Shown here piece after piece: positions 11,901 through 21,636 of a DNA stretch of 64,000 bases. The stretch's first letter is position 1. The number at the start of each line of letters is the position of its first letter. Position numbers and translations under genes: made by a program. The notes under the pieces are model-generated. The model saw only the letters and a program-made list of their open reading frames with translations, did no database searches and was not told the DNA's origin. This DNA comes from Schizophyllum amplum (taxonomy: Eukaryota; Basidiomycota; Agaricomycetes; Agaricales; Schizophyllaceae). The stretch is from positions 54,795 through 118,794 of the forward strand of contig VDMD01000078.1 of the NCBI GenBank assembly GCA_007026445.1, given 5' to 3'.

Positions 11901-14900
11901 AAGCGCCGGTACTCGGCTACCTGCTGAGCTCGACCTTCAACTGGAACAACACGGCCGCCTGCTTCGCATACAAGAAGTCTGCTGCGACGCGCGTGCGCTC
12001 GGTCCCTACGCACACACCAGAGGAGTACAAGGTTCACCGGCGGTTCCCCGAGGATCCGCTGTTGTCCTTGCCGCAGCTGTCCCCGCAACCTCCGCCGTTC
12101 GTACCAGGTCTACGGCTCACTCAAGCGCGGCTGGACGCGATCAGGATCGACGACAACGAGTTCCTGTGGCCTATGGAGAAGAAGATCGCGAAGATGGTTC
12201 TGTCGAACAACGAGGCAGGGCTGGCATGGACCGAGGCGGAGCAGGGGCGCTTTCGGGACGACTACTTCACCCGAGCGCGCATTGCGACGGTTCCGCATGC
12301 AGCGTATCGTGAAGGGCATCGTCCAAACGCACCCGCGCTAGTCCCCGCGCTCATGGACATTGTCCGTACACGACTGGCGAACGGTACTTACGAGTTTTCT
12401 AGCAATACGGCATATCAGACGGGATGGTTAGCGGTCGCGAAGAAGAACGGGTCCGTCCGCATGGTTCACAACATGAAGCCCCTCAACGCCGTTACTGTCC
12501 GCGACGCCGGCGTACCCCCGTTCGTCGACCACTATGCGGAGCAATGCGCCGGGCGGTCGATCTACACAGTCCTCGACATTCTGGGTGGCTACAACCACCA
12601 CATTGTCGACGAGCGCGACCGCGACTACAGCACGTTCATGGGTCCGGATGGCAAGAGGTATCGTATTTGTGTTTTGGTTCAGGGATGGGCGAACTCGTTC
12701 GCGGTGTTTCACGAGGATGTGGCGTTTATTCTGCAGGATGAGACGGGCGTAGCGCCCAATTACTCTGACGATATTTGTGTCTTAGGTCCACGCACTCGCT
12801 ACGAGCTCCCTGACGGATCCTACGAGGTCATGCCGGATAACCCCGGTGTGCGTAGGTTCGTCTTCGAGCATCTCGTCGATGTGAACCGTGTCCTTCACCG
12901 GATGAAGCACGCGGGGGCAACGATATCCGTACCGAAGATGGCACTAGCGCAGCCGGAGGTCGTGATCGTGGGGCAGAAATGCACGTACGAGGGGAGGCGG
13001 CCGGATGACTCGATGATCAAGAAGATCCTCAGCTGGCCGCCGTGCGAGTCTGTCTCGGAGGTGCGAGGGTTCTTGGGCACGGTCGGGGTGACGAGGTTGT
13101 GGATCTGGAAGTTTGCGGAGCTGACAGCGCCGCTGGTCGAGTTGACGAAGAAAGCGGTGCCGTTCAAGTGGGAGGAGGAGGAGGAGCGGGCGATGGAGGA
13201 GACGAAGGAAGCGGTCAAGACGTGCGGGGCGATACGACCGATCGACTACTCGAAGCCGCGGGGCGTCATCTTGGCGGTCGACTCTTCTCACATCGCAGTC
13301 GGCTACATTCTGCTGCAGTTGGACGAATCGGAGCGCCGGCGACCTGCTCGGTTTGGGTCCATCGCTTGGAACGACCGTGAAGCGCGCTATTCACAGGCGA
13401 AGCTCGAGCTATACGGCTTCTTTCGCGCCCTCAACGCCGTCAAGCTCTGGATCGTCGGCTTGCCTACGTTCACCGTCGAGGTCGATGCGCGCTACATCAA
13501 GGGGATGATCAACAACCCGGACGTGCATCCAAACGCTGCCATGAACCGTTGGGTGGCCGCAATACTCACCTTCGACTTCGACATTGTTCACGTTCCAGCA
13601 GCGAAGCACGGCGCCGCGGACGGACTTTCTAGGCGACGCGCGACAGACGACGATCCTATCGAGGACGATCCGGAGGAGTGGGTGGAGGAGATACTAGGGT
13701 GCGGGATATGGGTCGCACGGATGGCGGAGGATGCGGTGGATGGGCGGACGATGGCGGGGAGAGCGTACACGTTGGAGGCGAGGGAGGTCAAAGGGGCGAT
13801 AAACGATGCGGGACTCGAATACCGGCAAAACAACGGGTCCACGACATCAAGTAGGTACAACGACGACGACCGGCACGCGCAACACCGTCATCAAAGCGCG
13901 ATGTCAGCGGCGAAGGCAGATCAGGGCGAGACAGTTGACATCGGAGAGTGGGGAGGGAAGAACAGCAGTGCGAAGGGGTTGACGATGCAGGAGGAGCAAG
14001 GGCAGAATGGAGAGGGGATTTCGGGATCGGACGAGAGGGCTGGGAGGGATGCGTCGCGCGGGAAGGGGACGAAGAAGACCGTGCATTGGGAGGATGCACT
14101 CGAGCCGGAGGCCAACGCCTTTTCGAAGGAGGGGGGAGAGAGGGGTCGCGTGGGAGACGCGAAGGACGAGATTCCGACGCGCGGGCGTGTCTGGGTGCGA
14201 GAGGGAGTGGAGGATGTGGACGAGTTGGACAGGATTGTGTCGAAGGAGCTACCGCGGACGGAGGAGGGAGATGCGAAGGACGAGGAGATGCGGGAGGTGA
14301 AGGAGTTCTTGGAGGGGTTGAAGAAGCCGGGGAAGCTGGAGGGGGACGCCATCCGCAAGTTCGCCAAGCGCGCGAGCAGGTTCTTCGTTAGCGGAGGACG
14401 ACTTTGGAGGCGTGACGCGCAAGGCCGCCATCCTCTCGTCGTTCTGGAACGCCTCTCGCGTGCGCGAATCTTGCGCGTTGTTCACGACGAGCTCGACCAC
14501 AAAAGGCACTGGCAGACGCGCAGGCGCATCGCGGACCGCTTCTGGTGGCCGACACTCGACGCCGACGTTCAGTGGTACATCAATACGTGCCACACCTGCC
14601 AGACGCGCACCACAATGAAGCTCGTCATACCACCGACTATTACCGTACCATCCGGCCTCTTTCGCAAGATACACATCGACACATTCTACTTGCCGAAGGG
14701 GACGCGAGGCGGTTGGCGCTACATCATTCACGGGCGGTGCAGCTTGACGGGATGGCCGGAGTGGAGGGGTTTGAGGAAGGAGACGGGCAGGACCGTGGGG
14801 AGCTGGTTCTTCGAGGATGTACTCTGCAGATGGGGAGCAGTGGAGGAGGTCGTCACGGACAACGGACCACCAATCATCGCCGCGCTCGACTGGCTCGCGA

Positions 14901-15646
14901 AGAAGTACAAGATTCGTCATATTCGCATTTCGGCCTACAACTCACAAGCGAACGGTGTTATCGAACGCCCGCACCGCGATGTCCGCGAAGCCTTGGTCCG
15001 CGTCTGCGACGGCAACCTCGCGAAGATACAGGAGCGCGCACCCTACGTCTTTTGGGCCGAGAGGACCACTATCAAGCGCGCGACTGGTTACTCGCCGTAT
15101 CAGATGGCGCACGGCACGGAGCCGCTCTTCCCGTTCGACATCACCGAGGCGACATGGCTCGTTCCCGCTGTGGCGAAGAAGTTGACGACGGCCGAACTCA
15201 TCGCACACCGCGCGCGCCAGCTGGAGAAGAGGGAGGCCGACCTCGAGGAGATCCACGATCGTGTGGTTGCCGCGCGCTACGCATCCGTCCGCGATTTCGA
15301 GCGCCGAAGCGAGAAGCGTATCGCAGATTACGACTTCCAGCCGGGCGAGCTCGTTCTCGTGTTGAACAAGCGCTTTGGCAAGCACGATAGTCCCAAGTGG
15401 ATGCCGAGATATGTCGGGCCGATGGTTGTTCTCGCGCGAGGAGCTGGAGGAGCTTATCGGCTGGCCGAGGTCGACGGAGCAGTCTCGAAGAACAAGTACG
15501 CGGCCGCGCGTCTCATCCCATATCACGCGCGCTCGCAGACTCGGACTGTTCGTGTCACCGAGTTTGTCGAGCCAGAGGATCTCGAAGAGGTGGAGGAAGT
15601 TGACGTGGAGTTTGTTGGTGTTGAGGAGAGTGTTGCTAGGGTGTAG
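8930..15646 (+). CDS. Gag-Pol polyprotein of Ty3/gypsy retrotransposon
   Basis: About 2238 aa from the first in-frame ATG. The frame is open back to 8381 with no ATG, so the real start may be spliced from the LTR or leader. Gag has an acidic Asp/Ser stretch, Pro/Gln-rich repeats and a zinc knuckle CHFCDDPNHYMNNC (CX2CX4HX4C, near residue 494). The protease active site reads LLDQGSEI (near 826), with DQG replacing the usual D[ST]G. The reverse transcriptase has VLDILGGYNHH and the catalytic YSDD (near 1278). RNase H begins ILAVDSS (near 1445). Integrase has a His/Cys zinc region (H near 1852, CHTC near 1887) and a D,D35E triad at HIDTF, TDNGPP and VIERPH (about 1917, 1977, 2012), followed by a chromatin-binding-like tail. 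There are no internal stops or frameshifts. Confidence 0.93.
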   Translation: MPPHPNTATTTTTATPGLKGVTELPPAGTKRAPSFKGQSSQLKAYFTELDELFSGYTLTETQKKRAAVRYVRKEAIRRFWESLKEFDDAQSDWAALKTALYKQYPDSDKGVGYTVRNLRKYASAHKQDATVHTIDDINNYYQTFLPAMKYLTSNKKFSTAEANLVFWRGLPTDVRRVIWARLLGVNSQRSTEEAPSTDDVMEAARFCYSTGTFDSGKVLRGSSGSRKKAPAKRLRKAAQQLLKQDDGSDDDDDSESEDDEDSDDVASDSDDSDSDDEVLALPKKKERLKGRTEIRTKTVTRAIPVAQQERDELEDLAARMNKLAVTDTTYLSCYARMIQISPGMSAVLVPPAVGAPDVSVNAAAAYGPPPEPPSPAYPPPPNGSYAPPLTPYQPAPQAQYYQRPPTPYQQQQQRPPTPYQQQRASPTQFSPPQNNSRPGTPCQSQQYQPYQQSPASYQQSYQPPYQQSPYYPPYGQRSSSPYGGSPPRQTRQNCHFCDDPNHYMNNCLELRDYETAGRVIRRNGMLMWSDAPGMPMRGRVFHPGRGGMKAEVDAHLGPLTRQPPFPPSQQQQQQQQQPNQQPNTTQSAFIVCEPILTAEANAVIEEVVGEEDEMAGIRVAAVEEEEVDEDDEEVLWSAVSELEQIALPDEVSGLAVQTRAQARAGPQNASTLKANSTKEQEQPPLKKARDKVQVALEVQNEPHVSADIPDDFSRRPESKPMQPAYTYESKAARPDTASLLRRRVCETVVQDVTVGDLLGLSAELRKDFTEYTRVVRIPADEARASYAAQGPVAAAAVASPAVDYVTPLREIDVQFANGQVEGALLDQGSEIAVMRQDLWAELGLPLNKEREMRMQCANGSWERIPGCAEGVELYVDGLRTTVNAFVVPDAPYRLLLGRPWQSSVRMSMLEPKKGKVWVRVHDPMGGTEARWVATRPKVHVRDGTARSCAFLTNAGGIVRALANVSGVGVASRIQAGGQLTRHRHAPPSPPKAPVLGYLLSSTFNWNNTAACFAYKKSAATRVRSVPTHTPEEYKVHRRFPEDPLLSLPQLSPQPPPFVPGLRLTQARLDAIRIDDNEFLWPMEKKIAKMVLSNNEAGLAWTEAEQGRFRDDYFTRARIATVPHAAYREGHRPNAPALVPALMDIVRTRLANGTYEFSSNTAYQTGWLAVAKKNGSVRMVHNMKPLNAVTVRDAGVPPFVDHYAEQCAGRSIYTVLDILGGYNHHIVDERDRDYSTFMGPDGKRYRICVLVQGWANSFAVFHEDVAFILQDETGVAPNYSDDICVLGPRTRYELPDGSYEVMPDNPGVRRFVFEHLVDVNRVLHRMKHAGATISVPKMALAQPEVVIVGQKCTYEGRRPDDSMIKKILSWPPCESVSEVRGFLGTVGVTRLWIWKFAELTAPLVELTKKAVPFKWEEEEERAMEETKEAVKTCGAIRPIDYSKPRGVILAVDSSHIAVGYILLQLDESERRRPARFGSIAWNDREARYSQAKLELYGFFRALNAVKLWIVGLPTFTVEVDARYIKGMINNPDVHPNAAMNRWVAAILTFDFDIVHVPAAKHGAADGLSRRRATDDDPIEDDPEEWVEEILGCGIWVARMAEDAVDGRTMAGRAYTLEAREVKGAINDAGLEYRQNNGSTTSSRYNDDDRHAQHRHQSAMSAAKADQGETVDIGEWGGKNSSAKGLTMQEEQGQNGEGISGSDERAGRDASRGKGTKKTVHWEDALEPEANAFSKEGGERGRVGDAKDEIPTRGRVWVREGVEDVDELDRIVSKELPRTEEGDAKDEEMREVKEFLEGLKKPGKLEGDAIRKFAKRASRFFVSGGRLWRRDAQGRHPLVVLERLSRARILRVVHDELDHKRHWQTRRRIADRFWWPTLDADVQWYINTCHTCQTRTTMKLVIPPTITVPSGLFRKIHIDTFYLPKGTRGGWRYIIHGRCSLTGWPEWRGLRKETGRTVGSWFFEDVLCRWGAVEEVVTDNGPPIIAALDWLAKKYKIRHIRISAYNSQANGVIERPHRDVREALVRVCDGNLAKIQERAPYVFWAERTTIKRATGYSPYQMAHGTEPLFPFDITEATWLVPAVAKKLTTAELIAHRARQLEKREADLEEIHDRVVAARYASVRDFERRSEKRIADYDFQPGELVLVLNKRFGKHDSPKWMPRYVGPMVVLARGAGGAYRLAEVDGAVSKNKYAAARLIPYHARSQTRTVRVTEFVEPEDLEEVEEVDVEFVGVEESVARV

Positions 15647-15670
15647 GTGCACCACGGAGGGTGCACATTC

Positions 15671-15686
15671 GAGAGTGGGGAGGGGG
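15671..15686 (+). other. Polypurine tract
   Basis: A purine run (GAGAGTGGGGAGGGGG) directly abuts the 3' LTR, as expected for the plus-strand primer of an LTR element. Confidence 0.75.
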
Positions 15687-15864
15687 TGTAGGGTATGGGT
15701 CCGCGCTGGGCTTGGAACGCGCATGGCAGCTCCGCTTAGACATTCCCGATTAGGTAGTCATTGTGTTCATTGTCTCTAGCTATCTCCGTATACATCTCAG
15801 TTCTGACCCTCACAGCTGAGACGCGTGTTCGGTCTCTCAGCCTCGGAACTCACAGCGCGCTACA
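15687..15864 (+). repeat. 3' LTR of the gypsy element
   Basis: Second 178-bp copy of the terminal repeat. No base difference from 8099-8276 was seen. It is followed by the target-duplication copy GCTC at 15865-15868 and the resumed MYND2 reading frame. Confidence 0.93.
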
Positions 15865-16863
15865 GCTCGCCATTCGCCTTCCTTGAGCAGGATCCTCCCG
15901 AGCCGAGCCGCATGCTAGCGGGCAGCCGATTCTTCCGGTATCTCTTTGACGCTCTCGAGACACTCTCTTTGGCGTACAGGGTGGCCACGAAGAGCGAACT
16001 CTGGAAAGATATCCCCGACAGACTGGGATGTACGGCGAAGCAGCTCGTCCGATGGATGGACTTCGCCTACCTGGCTTACAGCACGTCCCCACCGCTGGCA
16101 CGAAACTACCCAAAAATGCTGCCTCTCCTGTCTTACCTCTTGTTCCTTATTGTGACGCAGCAAAAGCAGAACATGGCTATTGTCATACGCCAAGTGCCTC
16201 GTTTCTGGACCCTGGTGTTGGAGCTCTGGCTGAACTATCCTACGCACGACACGCGTACGGTCTCTGAGCCGTACAACATCACTAACGGAAGCCGGGTCAT
16301 GGTCGCTATCGCTGGCACGCACGTACAAGACCCCGGTCTCGTGGACACTCTATGTTTCGAGCTGCGCCGCTTTGTCGGCGATCGTCACTTCGGGCGGCGT
16401 CTCTTGAAACTCTTAGCACGACCACTATTACTAAGCCCCTCGGATACGAGCCGCGATGCAGTCGAGCGTCGCACCTGGCTATACTACCACATACGGGCAA
16501 GCCTCGCTGTTCTTCTCGCTGTAGGCGGCAATCGCGCTACTGTCCCTCAGCGCTTCTTCCGCGGTGTCATCACAAGCGTGCAAGAGATGGCTCAAGGCAT
16601 GGATGACGAACAGAATAATCTTCGGCTCGCATACATGGAGTCGGTGGTACAGGTCTTGCGAATGGCCATTTGTGGAGACGTCGATACATCCCAATCACCG
16701 CGCACTATCGTCAACGCCATCCACGCCGGAATCGTATCCTTCCTCACAGCTCATGCTCCTGTTTTCGATCAGCTTGAAGACGCCTTTCGCGACGATGTCG
16801 GAGAGATCGAGGAAGCGCTGGCATCCCATTCTTGCCTTTCCTCTGTAGTCAAGGCGCTTCATC
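15865..16863 (+). pseudogene. MYND2, middle fragment
   Basis: The coding frame resumes after the 3' LTR with SPFAFLEQDPPEPS and runs through the helical family region to VKALH at 16863. Paralogues continue there with RRHAHLLE. An open frame from 15825 reads through LTR sequence into this part, but its first 14 codons are retroelement-derived. At 16864 the second insertion begins, and the frame runs on into it before stopping at 16916. The six bases TTCATC (16858-16863) recur at 19724-19729. Confidence 0.85.
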
Positions 16864-19723
16864 TGGAAAAAGCCCCCGTGATCGTGGGTGCTATCAGGTG
16901 CTATCAGGTGATGTGAGGTGATGTGAGGCAGGCCCGGGACGTCCAGGGCGTTCAGGATGCCCAGGAATTTGTTGGTGGGCCAGCGAAACTCTAGACCACC
17001 TGAGGTGACCTGAGGTGGCCATACTACACCTACAGTAGACCTATGTACCCAGGTTTCTGGCGATTTTTACAGGTTAATACACAATGTTAGAGGGTAAAAA
17101 TGCAATCAAATGATATTGCAATCTACTATAGGTACAAAAGTCTACTTAGAATGCCAAAAGAGAGGTGTGTCACCTTGTCCCACTGTGTGAAGGGGTAAAG
17201 AACTGCGTGAACCCTTAGTACTGTTTGAACCAGAGACACGAAAAGCTTACCTGAAGAGCGGCATGCAAGCGCGTCGCCGCCCGCTCTCCTCATCATCGCT
17301 CAGGTTACGTGCGCGCATCTCACTGTGTCGAGTCAGTCGCTAGAGTGTACGTTAGCGAGTTACGAAGTGCACAGAATGACTCACGCACGTATCCAGCCTC
17401 GTCGCCCGTCATGTCGCGTTGGCGCTCATCCGTCACCTATCGCCTCGTCCCGCGTTCTTCGCTCCCTCCCTCACCCGTCGTCCAGTCCACCCTCGCCGTC
17501 GCCATCGACTTGCCGGGCTGCGCCAACACCTCCTCCCGCCTCGTCGTCATCCTCGCGCCCGCCCCCTTGCCCCATCCCCCTCGCCTTGCCCGTCGCCCGG
17601 CGACTTCCTTGCCCCTACCTCGTCGACTACGTCGTCCGTCGACTCGCTCGTCGTGGGCATCGCTCCTCGCCCGTCATCGTCGCTGAGTCGCCCCCTCCCT
17701 GCCTCGTACTTCGCCCCTCGCCGGGCTCGCCTCGCCGTCTTTCCTCACCTCACTCGCCATGCCGCAGATGGGAGTGCGTCGGGAGAGGGCGAGATAGCCG
17801 AGGCGAGGCGGCACGGCGGGCGGCGCCGCGACACCGCTCCAGCGTCGTCGGGCCAGCAAATCTGATCCATTGAATTAGCAAAATGTAATGTGCAGTGCAT
17901 AGCACACGCACCTGCACTGTATGCCGACCTCTCGCGCGCCCGTGAGAGGGCTCCGCAGGCGGCACGCCGTGGCGGCGCACCTCCGCTCCAGCGTCGGGGC
18001 GCCGTGGGCATCTCTCACTATCTCGAGACCAATGCTAGAGGTCGTACCAGTTCAGTAGAGTACTGTGCAGAAAGCGTAGTGTACGCACTTTTATCGCGCG
18101 CGCGCGATTCCCGCTGCTTCGCAGCGCGTTGCATTTACTGACTCGGACAGACGCGTGAGCTTGCTGAGACCGAGCCTGAACGGTAATGAGAGAGTACGAG
18201 TGACGCGGCAGCAGGGGAGCACACCAGCAAGGCGACCGACATGACGGTGGGAGGAGAGATGCGGTGTATGACTCAGGCGGCGAGGTTCGCCCTTTGCTGC
18301 AAGATCCGGACCGAGGTCCGGTCCAGCTCGATCGCCGCGGCCGCCACGTGAGTTATGCGCCGCCGCCTTGTCTTCGCTCTGCTCAGCGCGTCTGCGAGAC
18401 CTTGTTGACGCTCACCGTTTCCGTGCCCCTCCGTCGCCGCCGCACTCCGTCCCCCTTCCTCCCCCTTTGGCTGTGTTACATTTACCCCTCTCCTCGAAGA
18501 TGCTTATGTTATCTGCAAGCTGCTTTCTTGCCGCTAGCGCTGGGCGCAACGCAAGGGTTTGGGGCGAGCTCAAGGACGCTTTCGGGAGTGTAAGGAGGAT
18601 CTGTGGGTGCGGCGGTTGGAGCAGAGCGCCGCCGCGCGCCATGAGAAGGTGCGTGACTAGTTAGTTTCGCGTCTGCGAGCTGACAAGTTCTATGTACGAG
18701 TGCACAAAACACGCTGCCCTCGTCGCCGAGGAGGCACGCTAGTCCGCCGTCATTGAAGTGTTACGGCTTGTGCAACCGTCTTCGTCATGTCACAAAGAGC
18801 GAGGATGCAGGTGCGTGCCTCTCGGGCGTGACTTCCCTCCTTCCTCGCCCTCGCCTTCCTTTCCCGCACCCGCCTTCCCTCCTCGCCCTCACCTTCCCTC
18901 CTTGTACTCACCTTCCCACCCTCCCTTTGTCCTGCTCGCTCACCTCGCTTTTGTTTTGAATCGACCCGCGCACGATGCGACCCGCGATTCTCATGCCTGG
19001 GAAACCGGAAGCTGACGCGCGGTGATCGGTTCGGTCGGCAAATGAGAGGACACTTTCGCCCCCATCTGCCCTCGTCCTGCATAGGCCAGCATGCTCGGTT
19101 GAAAACAACGTACCTGGCCTCGCTAGCAACCCACCGCCGCCCCTGATGTACTTCGACAGCGCCAGGATACCGACGACAGCAGCCGCGGCTCTGTCTCATC
19201 ATGTATGAGGTCGTCGACATCCTCCACACCGAACAGCCGCCCGCCATGGTGTGCACGGGCCTGAACGCAGAGGTGGCCGTGTTCCCGCCCGATCATGCCA
19301 CCTACGTTTTCGTGCATTGCCGCGCAGGACGCGCTCGCGTTATCTGCACTATGTCGTGGTAAGCTTAGGTGCGTCGCAGGCCCAGGCTTCAATTTTTAGT
19401 AAGTACGTGTTCAGGAGACCCGTTAGTGCTTGCGGCGCGGGCGCATACATTCAATGCCCGTATTTTACAAGTTGAATTCGTACTATAGAACTTGAATACA
19501 AATATGTTGCTTCCATTGCCTCAGAGCTGGTAGGCACCCTGATGCTAACTTGGGTGATCTCACATCCCCTGAATGGTAAGCAAATGCACTGGGACATGCC
19601 AGGACACCTCGGGTGGCCTGAACGTGGCCCATAGCACCTCGGGCAACCTGAGGTGACCTGCCTCGGACCCGAAGTCCTGAGGGCGCCTGACATCACCTCT
19701 TCGGGGACCCCCTTTTCGTGATG
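16864..19723. mobile_element. Non-autonomous 2.86-kb transposon-like insertion in MYND2
   Basis: Defined by the break in the MYND2 frame and a 6-bp TTCATC duplication on both sides. The ends are only weakly inverted: the left begins TGGAAAAAGCCCCC and the right, read inverted, begins CATCACGAAAAGGGGG. Both subterminal regions are packed with AGGTGATGTGAGG and CACCTGAGGTGACCTGAGG motifs, a DNA-transposon-like arrangement. I found no transposase, reverse transcriptase or other conserved domain. The interior is C-rich low-complexity sequence (17400-17860), GC palindromes (ATCGCGCGCGCGCGAT near 18094; CGCTGCTTCGCAGCG near 18113) and pyrimidine-rich sequence (18830-18960). The superfamily is undetermined. 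Confidence 0.65.
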
Positions 19724-20423
19724 TTCATCGTCGCCACGCTGGCCTTCTAGAGGTCAACAGCCTCGAGTCTGCATACGTACGGCGAAGGTATCCACGCCTG
19801 ATGTACGCGTTCACACGCCACTGGACGGAGTATTCGCGATTCCGGATGGAGAAAGCGTGGACTCAGTACACTGCGTGCTGCAACGTGCTCACGGTATGTC
19901 GACACAGCGCTCCCTCGACGCGCAAGTCACTCAATTAGCTACCTGACAGGATACGCATGGGGAATATCTCAAGGCCTGCCCGTGTAGAATGGCATTTTAC
20001 TGCTCGATCGCGTGTCAGCGTGACGATTGGCGTGCTAGACATCGCTGGGCGTGCGCCTACGACGGCAGTCAGTGCTCTGACGGCAAGTATGCATATGCAA
20101 TCCCATTCACACTCTGATTTTCCATCCCAGGTTTGCTAACCGTCGAAGACGCGCTCTTCCTCGCACACCTTGCACGAAATGTCGTACAACGCGAGGGCGC
20201 TGGGATGGAGTTGGAGATGGCCAAGGTGACGTTGTCCGCAGGACAAAGGCTCTGTGTACGGATCGACATGAGTCATTCGGTGAACGACGGACATGACTTT
20301 CCTTGGTCGTTAGACCTGATTGACCGTGGTGGCGATACCGAGTTAACGGCGCTTATGATCAGCTTCAGATCTGGTAGATGGGAGATGAGACGAGATCCAG
20401 AAGTATGTATCACTATCGCATGA
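19724..20423 (+). pseudogene. MYND2, 3' fragment with MYND finger
   Basis: After the target-duplication copy the frame resumes (RRHAGLLE...LMYAFTRHWTEY). Exons are to 19893, then 19950-20082 and 20131-20423. Exon 2 encodes the MYND core CPCRMAFYCSIACQ and HRWAC; the finger is split by the intron after the CCN motif, as in the paralogues. Intron 2 is GC-AG (GCAAGT). The C-terminal region LLTVEDALFLAHLARNVV matches the family, but the last residues differ from MYND1 and MYND3 and the frame stops early at 20421-20423, so the tail may be altered. Skipping both insertions and one copy of each target duplication gives a first exon of exactly 442 codons with no stop. Confidence 0.8.
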
Positions 20424-21571
20424 GGTGATTGAAGGTCTGCTAGAGGATTGTATGCCGCTTTCTGCAGTACACTTCTAATCAGCGAAATACCTTCCGTCAT
20501 TTAATACTCGTCTGACCCATTCGTACGGAGCTTCACTGACGGTCATGAGACACTTGTATGTATTGTTTCACTTTCCAGTATGTCACTGACAACGCAAGGG
20601 GTGTTTATGTGTACATATATGGCTATATATGCCAGGATACCTCTCGGACGCGGGGGTACTGCCAGACTGGAGTAATTGTAAGCCTTAGCTTCAAATATTC
20701 AGACCTGTCCTGCTCAGGCCTTTTATTGGTTGAGAGAATGCTGAGACTCGGATCGCACTAAACTCTGTTCTGCATCCCACCCGGCTCGGAGCCCGGGTGC
20801 TCGAGTCTGATGAAACGCTCGTGCGTGACCTATGCGTGACGGTTCGAATTCGGCATCCTCCACGCACGTGACACGATCCGCGGCGCATTCAATTTCCAGC
20901 TGTTTGCAAAACGATAGACGGGTCGCGCTCTGACGCCCACCTCACGTGAAGAGCAAAACACACGCGAGGCGCTCCAACGGCGCGCCTCCGGCACCATTGT
21001 CCGACCGCGCGTGGTGACTTGAGCCTTCGCCGCCAAGCCCGCCGCATAGCGTGGAGGACCTCGCAGGGGACGAGATCTATGTTCCTTACCTTTTGGGCCA
21101 AAAACCGGGTTCCAGTACTCCCCGGTTTGGCTTCCATCGACCGTCGACGCTGCCCGGGTGTCCTCGGACCGGTCACGCGCGCTCCACAGCGTCTGAGCGC
21201 GACCCGTCTATCGTTCTGCAAACAGCTGTCAAAGTTTCGTTTGTTTGACTGCCCTCGCGTGAGACGAGTGAGGCTTAGAAGAGGGCTCCATGCATGGAGC
21301 GCGCATCGAGCATTGAATTTATCCTTCACGCCACAAGTATGGATGATTAATGCATTCCCACGGCATCGGACGCGAGTCGCAATCGCCGCTCACCTTCCGC
21401 CAAAATTTCTACTTTCTGCCGCGATTACCACACAGGCCGTGCACCATCTTAACCAGCTTGGACTCACAATCCGTGCACTCTCAGGCGCTCTTTCCCGCGG
21501 AAAGCTTCTGGATATCCAGCTCCTCAAGTCACCTCGCGGCTCGCGGCTCACTCGCGTTTCTCGATCTCGAG
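20424..21571. other. Intergenic region MYND2-MYND3
   Basis: No convincing gene. It contains AT-rich 3' flank (20500-20720), a 330-bp inverted-repeat element (20897-21228), and from about 21350 the homologue of the MYND1/MYND2 upstream region (ATTCCCACGG..., CTCACCTTCCGCCAA). Confidence 0.4.
20897..21228. mobile_element. MITE-like element with about 40-bp terminal inverted repeats
   Basis: The left end CAGCTGTTTGCAAAACGATA (20897 on) and the inverted right end CAGCTGTTTGCAGAACGATA (ending 21228) match over about 40 bp with two differences. The 332-bp length, the absence of coding capacity and the intergenic position suggest a miniature inverted-repeat element. No clear target-site duplication was found, so the exact ends are provisional. 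Confidence 0.6.
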
Positions 21572-21627
21572 GTGAGCCACGGCCGCTATGGATTGCATTG
21601 GATGGTTCTGATATTGCTAGTCTTTAG
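21572..21627 (+). other. 5'-UTR intron of MYND3
   Basis: GTGAGC donor and TTTAG acceptor, 56 bp, ending 9 nt before the ATG at 21637. Equivalent introns are predicted before MYND1 and MYND2. Confidence 0.55.
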
Positions 21628-21636
21628 GACTTCCAT

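Larger units (their letters stand above)
8099..15864 (+). mobile_element. Complete Ty3/gypsy-type LTR retrotransposon
   Basis: A 7.77-kb element bounded by two 178-bp direct repeats that look identical by eye. Each repeat starts TGTAG and ends CTACA, a 5-bp inverted repeat of the usual TG...CA type. It is flanked by a 4-bp target duplication, GCTC. A primer-binding-site candidate follows the 5' LTR, a purine tract precedes the 3' LTR, and one long gag-pol frame runs between them. The domain order PR-RT-RNaseH-IN is that of the Ty3/gypsy superfamily. Identical LTRs and an open polyprotein frame indicate a very recent and possibly still active insertion. It lies inside the MYND2 coding sequence, in the same orientation as the gene. 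Confidence 0.93.

Noticed and set aside
8644..15724. Many antisense and other-frame ORFs of 60-280 codons across the gag-pol region, for example 14545-15390 plus and 14249-14920 minus
   Set aside because: They are shadows of the 2238-codon gag-pol frame in GC-rich sequence; none shows motifs of its own.
15825..16916. A 363-codon ORF taken as a complete gene
   Set aside because: Its first codons are LTR sequence and its last ones belong to the second insertion; only the middle is MYND2 coding sequence.
17309..18140. Overlapping ORFs in C-rich DNA inside the 2.86-kb element
   Set aside because: Low-complexity Pro/Arg/Ser peptides in all three frames with no motif; composition explains the openness.
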